DNA of 64,000 nt from Megascapheus bottae. Taxonomy: Eukaryota; Chordata; Mammalia; Rodentia; Geomyidae. The notes beneath the pieces were generated by a model. It was not told the DNA's origin. It was given only the letters and a program-made list of their open reading frames with translations, and did no database searches. Shown piece after piece: positions 25,479 to 38,615 of the stretch. Where the stretch lies: assembly GCA_024803745.1 (NCBI GenBank), contig JANJXV010000030.1, forward strand, positions 5,847,001-5,911,000, in the 5' to 3' direction. Position numbers and translations under genes: made by a program. The stretch's first letter is position 1; every line of letters begins with the position of its first letter.

Positions 25479-28400
25479 AGTATAGATTTGCAAATTAGCC
25501 TTAAATTGCTATTGCACCCTTATTAACATGTAACACCAAATTTATTATTTATTCTGCATCAGCTTTATTTTCACATCATTAAGCTGATGATAGTAAATAA
25601 CTGAGGTAATTCCTATGGTTAATGAAGGATTGAATAAGAAAATTCTAATCAATCATATGATTCACATCTTGTTCCCCAAACTACTAGTAGGTATTACAAA
25701 ATTTGTTTAGTAGAGATTTTTCTCTGGGAAATTAGTATTAGTGTACCAGAACTTGAAACACACCACTGATTATGATGGAATTATTTTCTTGGACTCATCT
25801 GCCATCACCACCACATATAAAAGTAGACCTGATATACAATGTCTATTTTCAGGCATGGTCACTGTAAGGCATGGAATATGAGTATGAAGAGATGAACTCG
25901 GGACCATCCTGGTCCTCCACATTGTTCAAGTTTCCTAAAGGGTACAGAAAGTCAACAGAACATTGAAGAATACTAACTCCATTGTGGAGAGAATTCAGAC
26001 AGCACAGCTTGGGGCAGTTGGGGTTTGTGAAACACAAGTCAAGGAGTATAAGGAGGTAATGGAACAACCTACCAAAGGGCTCTTATAAAATTCTTGTTTA
26101 ATTAACTCTGCTTCCTAAATCGAACAGTACCCAAAGGGCTATAAGATATCAAATGTTCTCTTTCCTCCACATATAGGTACAGCAGTGAAGGAATTTTAAG
26201 TGTCTGTGGATTGTATATATACATATATATATAATACAGATATATGTATTCTTACTAAAATCAAAGAGTGAAATGAGGTGAAGGCAACTGGAAGGGGTAA
26301 AGTATACAAGAAGCCATGTGTATTTTGCACAATGGATAAACAGTTAATGGTTCAATGATTTTTTGAAAACGATTTGCAAAACTGCTGTAGGGGAAAGATA
26401 ACATATAATGCTGATTGATTCATTGAGGGATTCTGGCTCCAGCTGAAATGAATGACTGGAAAGGTGCACTCTGGAGTTCTATTTGTTGGTGTCGTTGTTC
26501 CACACTTAATTTGCTGCTCCTGAGGCAAGCTATTTCCCTTCAGCATGGGCCCAATACCTTCTTACATGGATTTCACCTCATTTGTTAGTGAGGCTTAAGC
26601 TGGCTAAAGCACAAACCACGTAAGAACAAGGTGAAACTGGCAATCAAGTGGGAAAGAAATTGGATAAAGCGGTCAAGTGCATGCTGGCGATACAGGCTGG
26701 CTGTGTTTCACTGAAATGGTACGAGCTGCAGATGGATAGATATTATTACTCTACAGTCCACAGCAGTGCCGTCTGCAGGTCTCCAGGGGACAGCGAGTTC
26801 TCTCTGGGTGTTCTAGTCTAAGATGATGACAAGGGCAAACTTTGTGTCCCGGTCAGCAGGCTCAAATTGCTTCTCCCCTTACCTTTATCTTGGGGCTTTG
26901 GATGGGGGTGAATTCCAGCCTTACTCAAAAGAACTTCCAAGCTGTCCAAGAAAGACCTCAGTTCAAATCATCTGAATCACCCAGGCCATGCAATTTGCGC
27001 TGCTTTCCCTGCACACACACACACATCCATGTCTCAGTTACACTCCAATCACATCTTCCTATACTCAGTGATGCCCACATTGGTTGCTGCTCCATGAGCA
27101 AAACTGTTGTCTGTCTTCATCCCTGGAGTCTTGTGTCTTCTGCTAGCCTCCAGGATTGCAGAGGCCATCCATGTTCATTACAGCTCGGGGAACATCTCAG
27201 ACATGTCTCGCATCTCCACATCCACAATGGGTACTAGCCTGTGTTTGTGTCTCCAGAACAGTCAGATGTGCAGCTGGATGCAAATGAACTAATACCCACC
27301 ATGGATCCTGAGCACTAAGCTTCCCATGAATGTCTTTATAAAAATGGAAGATGGCATGATGGATGCATTTAGGCACGGGGAATATTAAAAATCCTTCACT
27401 TTAAACATCTGTATCTTCATGTACGAACTGAAAAATCACTCTAATCACACCAAAGGCACTTCTGGGACTATTCAATACATGAGAGTAATATTCAGTTCAA
27501 AATAATTCTGCTTCACTGTGATGTGTGAGCTGATCAGTAGTCAAACAAGTCGTATAGATACTAATATTTCATGGGAAGAAGAGAGATTTTTTTATAGATG
27601 GACTGACAGAGAGATAAATACATGTGTGTGTGTAAAGACATGTATTTACATGTATAATAATATGGAGCAATTCTTCTAAATGAAGAATTGATAGCAAAAC
27701 AGAAGTCTGTTAACTTAAGTCACTGAAGAGATTTTCTTTCCTTTTGATAACCTCAAGGGCAGTTATTTCTCCACTTATTGTAATTACTTTTATTCTGAAT
27801 AGACTATGCATTTCATAAATCAATTCATTCAGGGAATCATTAATTCCCATAGTATCTGATTTTCTTCTATTTACCCAACAAGTCATTGGCCCACATCTCT
27901 TCTCAGTCTTCCCATTTTTTCCCATTCATCATTTTCTCGATAACTTCACAGGGACCCTCAAAGCAAGTTACTTGGTAGTATACTTCATATGAACAGAGCT
28001 TTGAGTACATGAACATGTTTTATTTAAGACTTGATATCTGAGACTCTTCTTAGAGCCTTTTTCTTTTTGTTCTATGTTCGTGTCAAGCCAGACACCAGCT
28101 CTGTGGCTAAGTTGAGAACTGGAGAAAGATGGTTCCAGGACAGCCTGTTCAGAAATGCTCAAGAGACTGTTCTGACATAAGAAAGTACAATGACAAGATT
28201 AAATAGGAGGCTTGTGTGCAGATGTTTGTGGGGACAGGCCGAGAGACCTAGCTCAAAAATAACCAACTCAAAAGGAAAAAAAGAACGAGATATGGCTTAG
28301 TAACAGAGCTCCTGTCTATCAAAGAAAACTATATTGAACCCTCATTGCCACAAAAAGAGTTAATGACAGCGACTTGGTAAGAAGGAAATAAACTTTGACA

Positions 28401-30141
28401 CAGCAGAGCCAGTGTCCATGTAAAGAACTGGAAGAAGCGGTGAGAAACACAGCAGCTTCCCTGTGCCAGAAAGTCCTGCTCCAAAACCACTCCACGTGAA
28501 TGGATAATTTAATTAAAACGAGAGACTTTTCTATTCAAATAATTCATCCGTAAAATGACTCCCTTAGGCCTCTTCTTTGTAGAACCTTTGGAACCATTCA
28601 TTCATTCATTGCCTTACAGTGAGAGAATGGTGTAAAAGATAACAGCAGCTAGAGCATAGATGAAAATTGAACTTTGACCCAAAGACTAGGAAGCAGTCAG
28701 CCAAGAAGAGACAGGGCTGGATTGAGAATGGACAGCTTCCATCATTCTTCACCCTTGCTTTCAACTTATGATCAAGTGAAGGAAACCAAACAGGCTTCCC
28801 CAGTCTTGCAGTGACCCCAAGTTTGCCGAGGCCAGCAGCTTCTCATCAGAAGCACATCTGAAGCCTTGGCTTTGCCCATAATTTCCTCACTTTCCTACTT
28901 ACTTTTGATTTCTGAACACCACCACTGCTTCTACCTTTTGGAAGTTAGTTTGTCTTCATTCCTTTCTGCATACTCATTTCCACAGAACATAAAAAGGATG
29001 AGTTATTAATGGTTTCAAATAAAAAAATAATAATCCCCGCTCACTGAGGTCTGCCAAATTGCTCCCTTGAAACGTGTGCACAAATGCAAATTAGGACAGA
29101 GCATTCTTTCCATGCATTTACATGTCTGCTATTGCAATAAAGAGTGCAAAAATAAAGTGAAAAATCCTACGGGAACCAACCATGTAAGTACCGATTGAGA
29201 AAAATCTGACTCTTCCTCTGGATCTTCATTCTCTTTGTGGACTAGATCTCCATCCACCTCTGTCTGTGAACAGCCTTTTGGAAGGAGCTGGGAGCCCCAC
29301 ATGAACTTTTAACCCTAACCCCCTCCCCAGCATTTGAACCTTCATTATTCTACACACAGGTAGCTTGGCTCTTTTTGTACCCCTGTGTGTTTGCATTTGT
29401 CTTAAGTAGTAGGCTTGATTGCTGTAGAAGTTCATAATCCTTATCTACAATTCTGGTATCCAAAATGCAGGAGGAAAAAGGGAAAGTTTCATTTTCTTCA
29501 TAACTCACGTTTCAGCCCAGTTACTATTAACCCGAGCTCTATGTAGTCCAGATTCACCGCTGCCTAAAGCCAGGCCATTGGCTGCAGAAGCCTCAGTGCC
29601 TTTGTGATGTGGAGCTGCCCTCTCATCCTATTGACAGCCCACAATCCACTCTGCTGTGACACATTGCCTTTCACAAATCCAAGAAACAATGACAATCTGA
29701 ATGGTGAAACACAGAAAACTACCCGAGTTTTGGCTAAGACCTTAGTTGGCCATTGGCCTGCAGGATTTTACCTGTGAGTGAGGCTCTAGTGCAAAGAGTA
29801 CCTAACCTAGTTAGGTTCCCATTTTGAATAAGGAATAACCTAGGTTCCCATTTTCAACAGGGAAACAGAGACCTAAGATGGCTCCTAAACTACACTTACC
29901 ACATCTTCCCATGTATGGAATTGGAAAATCTGCCAATTTCTTCATCAAAGGCAGACACTAAATTAAAATAACCATATTGATTAATAGTATAGCTATGCTA
30001 AATATCATCCACAAAAAGACATACTATACAACAACAGAAAAATGAGTCAAACCTTTCATGTAGAGATTGTTCCCAATAGGTTTGGCTAACTTTTTTGATA
30101 TATGATATTGTTATTTAGGGGTTGCAGTTACATATGTCAGA
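25479..30141. other. Intergenic, no gene seen
   Basis: Mostly unique sequence with a possible old SINE at 28225-28365. The 131-codon frame at 26842-27237 has no family features. Confidence 0.55.
28225..28365 (+). mobile_element. Old, diverged B1+ID-like SINE
   Basis: GGACAGGCCGAGAGACCTAG, CTCAAAAATAACCA and AGATATGGCTTAGTAACAGA, then TATTGAACCCTCATTGCC are weakly similar to the composite's middle and ID arm. Confidence 0.4.
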
Positions 30142-30153
30142 TGAGTACATTTC

Positions 30154-30322
30154 CCTTCTTTTTTTGGCCAGTTCTGGGAATTGAATTCGGCCTGGGCACT
30201 GTCCTTGGGCTTTCTTAAGAATACCACTTCTGGCTTTTTTTGTGTATGTGGCACTGAGGAATCAAACCCAGGGCTTTGTGCATGCTAAGCAAGCACTTTA
30301 CCACTAGGCCACGCTCCCAGCC
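30154..30322 (-). mobile_element. ID dimer SINE, antisense, with target duplications
   Basis: TTTTTTTGGCCAGTTCTGGG ... GTGCATGCTAAGCAAGCACT ... CTCCCAGCC on +. Twelve-base duplications TGAGTACATTTC at 30142-30153 and 30323-30334. A small internal deletion removes part of the mid-linker. Confidence 0.93.
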
Positions 30323-30499
30323 TGAGTACATTTCTTTTTGTACCATTTCATCCCTTCCCTCTCTCAGTTTTGGTTAATATTTTGTCCATGATATTTTCTT
30401 AGGAGGTTAACATGGAAGAAATCCTACCTCCTAAAGGAAATTTCCAATTCAAGTAGATAACAAATAAAATTTCTTTCATCAAAAGTTTCTTGTAATTTG

Positions 30500-30601
30500 G
30501 AAGTGGCCCTGTGGCTCAAGGGGTAGGGCAGTAGCCTTGAGCTGAAGAGCTCAGAGAGAACATCCAGACCCAGAGTTCAATCCTCAAAACCAACAAAAAA
30601 A
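30500..30601 (+). mobile_element. ID-derived SINE monomer (second-unit type)
   Basis: AAGTGGCCCTGTGGCTCAAG ... GCAGTAGCCTTGAGCTGAAG ... AGAGTTCAATCCTCAAAACC and A-rich tail. Perfect 13-base duplications TTCTTGTAATTTG flank it. It amplified as the second unit alone, like the copy at 63220. Confidence 0.92.
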
Positions 30602-32325
30602 TTCTTGTAATTTGTCTTGCACAAGTTATTCATGCAAGGACCCCAAAGTCAAAGCAGAAAATAAGATCATTGCTTCCTTCATTTGGAATAATATGATAAA
30701 AATCACCTAATGTTCATCTCTAGAAAATGTGAAAAGAACATCTGATTTAGCCATTTACTTTGATTAGGAAATCAAGGGCTGGACTTTCAGTTCTTCAGTA
30801 AGATTTTTCTGCTCCAAAGTGCCATCCACCAAAAATAAAAAGATCCTTTTTCTGCATTCTAAAGATAATAATACTAACCAGTAATTTGAGCCAAGCAATG
30901 GGCATTTTATCAACATTTATGTATTCATCATTCTACCTCAAGTCTATATCTCGATGGACTGCTTTTGGCCAAATTGAAATTTGAAAATGATAGCACCAGT
31001 CTTATCAATTGGATGTCCAGAAACTTTCAAAGCAAACCGTATTCTAAAATTGTATTAGGTAAGTCATTTTTCTATTCAAAGCATTTGACTGGCCTTTTTT
31101 ATTGAGCATTTTCCAATTAAAACATCAAATTTATTTTGTGGCTAAACTACTACCTCCTTTTTCATTGAAAAAAAAATGTAATCCATAGGTAAAATCAGGT
31201 AAATACGGCCAGGTCTTAAAGAATAGTTTAGTTTTCCAGAAATTCTACTTTACTTATTCCTCACATTTGCAACCAATCCATTTTGTTACTTTCAGCATTA
31301 ATTATTATTTGCAGTCCTTGAGACAACCTCCACACTATTTGATATTCTTATCAAGAAAAACTCATATAAATTACAAAATAAATAACAATTTTAAAGTCTA
31401 TGGCTGTCATCAACTTTCCGTTGTTTTAATTTAATCACAAAGTGAATTGGTGGATTGTATATTCATTTTGGATTTAAGCTTATTTCTTTTTGACAGTATT
31501 GAAGCTTGAACTAAGAACTTTACATAAGGCCCTGCTCCAAGTCCTCAAACTTCCTTTTTTTGCCATAATGTAATGGCGTAGTTTAATGTCAACATCTATT
31601 TTTTTAATAGCAGCATATATTTCCATTAGCCTCGGGCCAGAAAATAGAAGCTAAGTCATTCCTCTAAGTATGATATTTGTTGATTCATTAGGAAATATCT
31701 TCATACTATCAACCAAATGTTTGAAAAACAAAATGGCTCTGTATTTTTCAATGTTACAGAAACAGCCAGAGGCAGGAAAAGATACATTTGGCAAAATGAC
31801 TGTTCACAGCTAGAAATTCCAAGATGGAAAGAGATCACCTTCTCTCAGAAAAACATCATTTCTCTGAAAAGACAGAAGGTTTTTATAGAGATAAGTCTCC
31901 AAAGATAAGCATTTGCTGAGCAGTGTTGATTGTAATAGATGGCCCTGAAATTATAATTACTGGGCTGAAATGAATTTATCGGTGACACAGTGTAGCAAAG
32001 TGTTGATAGGCGCAGTTACTTGAGCAAGGCTCTTCTTCAGCTTCTTCCTTGGTGGTGATTTCAGTTGAAGGTCAAGGATTCCAAGTTTCTCAGCTAGGAA
32101 AAGAGAACATGAGCCAGAAAGCTTTAAGGTCTTTTTCAGTTCAAAACCTCACATTATGTATGACGGCTCTATCACGATTCTAACACAATTATTACAGTTT
32201 TTATGGTCATAGTTTTAAATGTTAGTATCAATAAATCATTGTATGTTAGGTGCACTAAGAACTCATAAAGAAAAAAATTAGCATTTTCTGTATTTCAGCT
32301 TGTGCTAAATATAAAATAGGTTGTT

Positions 32326-32339
32326 GCGCCCTCTGTTGG
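32326..32339 (-). promoter_or_regulatory. Candidate CTCF site in the gene desert
   Basis: The minus strand reads CCAACAGAGGGCGC, 13 of 14 matches to CCASYAGRKGGCRS (only position 4 differs). It is an isolated GC-rich word in AT-rich sequence. Confidence 0.5.
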
Positions 32340-32398
32340 TAATGCTGTCCTCTAATGAGGAGACTGCAGTCTCTCACTTTTGGGGTATTTCATTTGCT

Positions 32399-32466
32399 TT
32401 CTTTTTTATTGTAATTAATAGAAGGGTTACAGTTATATTCTCCAGGTAGAAGGTGCATTACTTAGC
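32399..32466 (-). mobile_element. L1 3' terminal fragment, antisense
   Basis: Reverse complement of the same L1 3' end (TTTATTGTAATTAATAGAAG, then a diverged copy of the leader). About 68 bases. Confidence 0.8.
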
Positions 32467-34427
32467 CTAAAACATTTCAAGTTGTTTTCTGACCTCTAAA
32501 TGAGATAAATAGCAATATCAATAGCTATATCATGCTTGAAAAATAATGTGAAATTGTGAGCCTTAAGTTATACATTTTAATATAGATTTCTTCAAAGGAC
32601 CACTGATACATATGCTTTATTTGAATATGTTGGACCTGTACAGTTTATTGTTAAAAATAAGTGGTGAGTTAGCTCACTGACAACATGATATTTAAAATGG
32701 AATCCCTCCCCTCCTCTCTGAATTCACTCCAGGAAACTAAAAGCTTCAAAATGAAGTAGATTCCTTGGCTACAAAAATCTAACTTTCCTTTTTCCCCTAG
32801 GCATACTAACAGAGTCTTCCCTAAAATGACACTTCATGATGTGTCATAAATATGCATGACTTCCTTGTGCCAAGGAGCAAGAAACAACGTGAGTAGTTTG
32901 TGAAAGGGATAATTTGGTTCAAAGTTATGATGAGTAAAAGTATGTTAATGAACAAAGAACAAAGACAGTACCTTTGTAGTTTAAAAAGATGGTTTCTTTC
33001 AGTAGAAGATCAAAGAAATAAAGAAATATTCCATCATTTTCCACTTTAAAAGTTCCTCAAACTATGCTTTATTGAGCCTAGACATGCATTTGAAGATATT
33101 CTATTTATGTTGCTAGAAAGAATTGGACTATTTGTCTCATTTAGGGTAAACAAAAAGGTAATATAGTTTCAGTGACATTTTATAGTTCTAATACAGAAAA
33201 CAAATAGTTGTACTCTTCTGTCAAATAGCTGTACTCTTCCATATAAGGCAAGATTCCATGAAGGCCTTCTGGAAAGGTGGTAGAGATTTTGTAATGGCTC
33301 CCTCAGACCTGGTGAGAAGGGGCCCAGGAGACAACATGAGAACCAGGAAGGCAGTTTTAAATTCTGAATTCAAGAATATGTCCTTGAAATTCTCTTAAGT
33401 GTTCTATAACCATGTTGTAATATTGGGAAATAATTAGGTAACTAGAAACTAGACTGGCTGATGTCAGGATCATAGGACCATAATGACCCACGAACGAAAG
33501 TAGCCTAAACCAAATCCACATTTAGCCCATGAAATCTGGTGACATATCATTGAGAGTTTTGCCAAAACAGTTTGGGCTAGAAGGCCCAGCCTTACTGATT
33601 CAAACTCTTTCTGGATCCAGACCATTCTATGATTCATTCCAAAGAAAAGCAAGGTTGCTTGTGCTTCTGGAAATGCAAAAACAATTTTTACCCATGCCTG
33701 TAATAGCTTCTTAGCCCAAATAAGGTTATGCAATTTGGCTTGACTTCACCCATCACTTGCTTCCCCCCCCCTTTCCTCATTCTTCCCTTCTACCACACCC
33801 TCTACCTAGCAACAGTAAACCAACCAGAACAGGGCTACGCAACTGAAGGGAAGATCATAAATAGAATGATGTGTTAAAGGACCTCTATTGCTCAAGGTGT
33901 GCTACTTATTAGCCTGTATACCATGCACCCTGAAATTAACAAAAGACACTTCTCTGCCAGGACAATCAAATGAAGTACACAGCAATATTTCTCCATCCAC
34001 AAATGAGTCAGTGAGTCATCAACTTTGAGTGTTTCCTTCTTGGCTGTTTTTGAGCCTTTGGCAATTACACAGGAAAATATTTAATTGACTTAGAAATGGT
34101 GAGAGGCTTAAATATTTACATCTAATGTGTGTTGAGTTCTTTGTTTAAAAAAATCCTGACCTCTAAATTTCATCTAGTTTAAAACTATGATGATTGGCTA
34201 ATAAAAGAATAAAATAAAGATGTCAGGTAGAACATAATCAAATCCAATCAACTGGTGACTGTACTTGCCAAGCCTTATTAAATAAGACAGCAGGCACAAA
34301 GACACTGGAATCTCCTGGTTCTCAGTTCATCTTCGCTCCCACAAAGGAGAAATCTGAAAGAATGGATTTAAGCATGGGCAGCTTATACCTTAATCAAATG
34401 AAGGATTATCTCAAATTAAAATTTTCA

Positions 34428-34650
34428 AGGGTCAATGCCAGTCAGTGATCCTACCTACTCAAGAAACTAAGTTCTGAAGATAAGGTTCAAATCTAACCTG
34501 CGCAGAGTCTTAGCTTCAATTAGCCACCAAAATGTCTCAAGTGGAGCTTTGCCTCAAGTGGTAGAGCATTAGCCTTGAGCAATAAAGCGTAGGAACTGTG
34601 ACCAGGACCTGAGTTAAAACTCCAGGACCTTCCCCCAACCAAAAAAGTAA
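34428..34650 (+). mobile_element. B1+ID composite SINE
   Basis: Diverged B1 head (ATCCTACCTACTCAAGAAAC, TAAGTTCTGAAGATAAGGTT) followed by the ID-like unit (CCTCAAGTGGTAGAGCATTA, GCCTTGAGCAATAAAGC) and an A-rich tail. Confidence 0.82.
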
Positions 34651-37600
34651 TACCCTACAGATAATCTAAATGATCTTAATAGTATCTGTGAAGTGGCATA
34701 GTTTTAATATCTTAGGAATCTATTATTATTTTACTTTTATACTATTATATTTTACTATTTTATATGTATACAATTTTATACTATTATATTTTACTTTACA
34801 GAAGACAAAATCAATTTAAACGTCCTTACCACACCAAATATCAGCTTCAATTTCTCAATTCCATGTTCAGTATTGCTAACTGAGAATATTATCACCAGGA
34901 AATAGTCCTACCATTATTAGGTGTTTCTTTTTTGTGTGGAAACAACAATATAGCCGAATATATTTCCATTTTAAAAATTTTATAGAATTTACCAAGTCAT
35001 GTACTAGAAGCAAATTATATACGTATGCATAAGCCTAAGTAAAAGGAGAAACATGTATTGCATCCATCACACTATCCTCTCACATTATGGAGATTGCTTT
35101 CTTCCTGCATATTTCAAGAGCTTAGTCAGAAAAAGGAGGAAACATTTCCAAAAAAATTTTGAGAGGTCATTTTATTTCTTATTACAGGGAAATCAAATGA
35201 ATCAAAAAAAAACCCTGTTAAATGAGGTTTTTTTAATTCTCACTTAAATGTGAAAATTTTCTACTTAATAAAAATATTTGTATATGCATATTACAATTTC
35301 CAAACCCTCGTGTATTACTAGGGGCTTTCTACCTAACATTATAACATTTCTCTGGGAGCAACTTGGTAGGAAGACAATCAGATTCTTTACAAACATTTTT
35401 TTTTAAGTTTCCTGTGGGCTTGTTGCATTGTGCTCCCACATCCTTGGGAAGCCATGTGGGGAAATAATAAAATGTATCTCTCAGTCTGGAAACATGCAGT
35501 GCCCATTGCCTGGTGAAAAGGAATTGTGCCAACACTTTGCAGTTCCCCAAATGTGATCAGTTACTCTCACAGTTAGTCCTGGTCAGACCAGGAAACACTT
35601 GTCAACAAGGAAAGTAAATAATAGGCCCTTTAACAATTCAAGATTTTCACAAAATAATCCTTCAAAAAAGTCAACATAACTTGAGACAAAAACTGAAACA
35701 CAACTTGTCCAGTCCTATTGTCTCCTGTTCAGAGACAAGACCAGAAAATAGACATATGACTTCTGTTTCCAGAAATGCATTGATTTTTTTTTGCTTTGTT
35801 TAGATTTGCGGTTTTTGATCTGTAACACTAAATCCTGCCTATATGGTGGTGATAATTATTGACAGTAATGAGAAAATCGCAGTATCAGACCTACATACAT
35901 ACTGGCTTTCAAAGATCTCTTTCCCAGAAATTCCCAGAAACATAAACATATGCCTAAGGATTGAGCTCCATCTACAGGAAGCAGGAAGTAAAACAAATTC
36001 TTTGCAAATGCTAACTTCACACATATCTATTAGGATGAAATTGGTTTTGCTTCTTGGAATGATGTTTTGTCTAAGAAAGTTTCAAACAAAAAGGAGACGA
36101 AACAGAGTTGGCTATAAGCCTGACATCCTTTGTGGAGGCTTTGAATTAGTTTTATTCTCTCCTTTCTTTAAAAAGTTTTATCTTTGACCAATAAAACATA
36201 TGCCTTAGAGAAACACAAAGAAAACTCTTCCCAAGATTCTTTAAGAGTTCATCAAATGAGAAGAATTCCTGAATGTTAAAATTTCAAGAACTTCTGTTAA
36301 GATATGAGCTTCAATATTTCCCTTCACTTCCTGGTAAGCCATGTTTTCCTCTATAGATATTTCTCCTCCATTCCAAGGTTCAGTATTTGTGAGCCAAATA
36401 TGATGAGGAAGAGAAAAGAAGGTGAACAGAAGGCCTACTCATACCCTAATACCTGACAGAAATCTGACCATACCATCTTATCAGTTCCAGGCTAATTGAC
36501 AACATAGGCATATACTATAGAAGAAATTGTCCACTCCCTCCAAAGGTGGCTTGTTCACCAGAAAGTAGGAATAAAACAATAAAACTGCCCATTATTCCCA
36601 AAAGACATATGCATTCATTCCTTTGTAGGTCTTCGGAGAATGAGTTATTGATGTGAGCTCACCAAAGTTTTGTTATGGAATTCACTCCCAAAAGTGTCAA
36701 GTGGAGATAATGTCCACAAACCATTCACACAAAGCACAGCGCCTGAATTTCCAAGGCCACCTGACTGATTATTAAATAGTTGAAAGCTAAAATTAAGTAG
36801 CATGCTCCAGGTTACTGAGACAATGTCTGTTGACATAACTATTTCCATCTCTAAGAAAAACAAAGCACCACACAATGAAGACACTGCCTTTGTGCAAATC
36901 CCCTGTGCTAAGAATGATGAGTAAGTGCCATGCTCAGCCCCATGGAAATTTTTTTGCATGTAAAATACGTTTGATTGTTCTTTAAAAGGGTTCAGGGTTT
37001 GATTTAATCTGCTGTACATAGAAGCTGTACTGTATGCATGAAATGAAAGCCAATCAACTACTTCATCCCAGAACAAGAAGAACGTCCACACAAAAAGAAA
37101 CATAAGCCTCTTAAACTCCATACATTTGAGAGATTTTTTTCATCCTGAGATCTTTTAAGATATAGCTTTCTTTAAGTTTCCATTAATCAAGCTTCGTTTC
37201 TATTAAATCATACACTTTAGACGCCATCTATTTACCAAGTAAGTAAGCTACCTAACACCTCTAAACAAATTCACTGAGAAATGTCTAGTTCCATAGAGTA
37301 AATTCAACATATAACTCGCCTATGGCCAATCTGATGAAAGGAGAGTAAATATTAATCTACAGACAGGAGAGGCTGTGCTGGATGTGAAACATTAACAAGT
37401 ATTTGGACTTTCAGAAAGCAGAGAATCAGTAGAAACTGGCTTGACTTAGCAAGACAGAGTAAGGTGACCATCCTGTGGATTTTTCTCAGAAGTTCCTATT
37501 TCAGGACAGAACTGAGGCCCACACTGCACATTTACAAAGCCACCTCTCCAATGTGTGTGGTCAATGTTCTGTATTGCCTTCGTGAGTGCCCTCTTTTCTC

Positions 37601-38254
37601 AGACAAACTTCCTGAAGTCTCTTCTGTGTTCATCACAGGAAATACTGTTGAGCGTTTCCACTGTGCTACAATTCTGCCTGTAAAGCTTCTTTACGTAGAA
37701 GTGGCATTTCTTTCAAGGTTCATGAGACATTCTGGGACGATAAATGCAAGCAAAGCATGCCTGATTTCTGTTTTCATAATTGTTACTTAAAAACTGCTTT
37801 GTCTAAGAAGCATCCTTGCTCCTGAAAGTATCTAAAGAAGAACTAAGGGCAGGATTTAAAAAAGCAAATTGGCATCTCCACCACTGTTCTGTAGCTATAG
37901 CGTTCATTCTGGTCATCTGGACACATCTTGCAGCCATTTTGGACTCCAGGATAGACAGGACTGATGGATGAGCACCTTGTGATTGGAATCAAAGCTACCT
38001 TCAGACAATGGTGACAATGGTGACATCCAGCTCCACGGGAGGTGACAATGAACATCTGAACACTAGACCACACCGTTGACCAGAACTGCTGAATTATACG
38101 TACCATTCGCCCTCCTGACCAAATGCTATCTAAACCTAAAGCTTGTCTCTGTACCCTGAGGACAGAGTTTTTATTTTGCCTCCCTCCATTATTGCAGCCA
38201 TGCCATACAAGAAATCTATTTTCTCTGCTTCTTCCTGCCATTTGTTTCTTTATG

Positions 38255-38395
38255 TGGTGTATTGTGGGAAAAGGAAGAAGGGAAGAGGGGAGGAGGGGAT
38301 GAAGGAAAGAAGGAAAGGAAGGGAAGGAGGAAGAGAGGGAGGAAGGGAGGAAGAGAGGGAGGGAGGGAAAGAGGGTGGAAAGGAGAAAGAAAAAT
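38255..38395 (+). repeat. Purine tract (GGAA/GGGA)n
   Basis: About 140 bases almost wholly A/G, with GGAAGGGAGGAAGAGAGGGA style units. The Glu/Arg/Gly-rich frames across it are artefacts. Confidence 0.9.
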
Positions 38396-38559
38396 GTGTT
38401 ATTCCATGTTTGATTTAATCATCTTCTCTGGGACATTGCACTTCAACAATTATGAGATACAATAAATTTTATTCTATGTAGTGAACAACAAAAAGGAGGA
38501 CTGTCTTAGAGAATGGTCACAATAAGGGAAGGGAGCCAATGCAGAAAGAAGGGAGATAT

Positions 38560-38615
38560 GAAAACCATATACATATATACATGCATATGAAGATATATAT
38601 ATATATATATATCAA
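38560..38615 (+). repeat. TA-rich microsatellite
   Basis: ATACATATATACATGCATAT followed by (AT)n. Confidence 0.8.

Larger units (their letters stand above)
30615..34427. other. Intergenic, no gene seen
   Basis: Holds the antisense L1 tail (32399-32466), the candidate CTCF word (32326-32339) and a weak ID-like stretch near 31490-31560. No coding signal. Confidence 0.55.

Noticed and set aside
36645..37121. 158-codon open frame on -
   Set aside because: No motif recognised and no gene context in the surrounding desert.
38143..38465. Glu/Arg/Gly-rich frames
   Set aside because: Translation of a purine simple-sequence tract.
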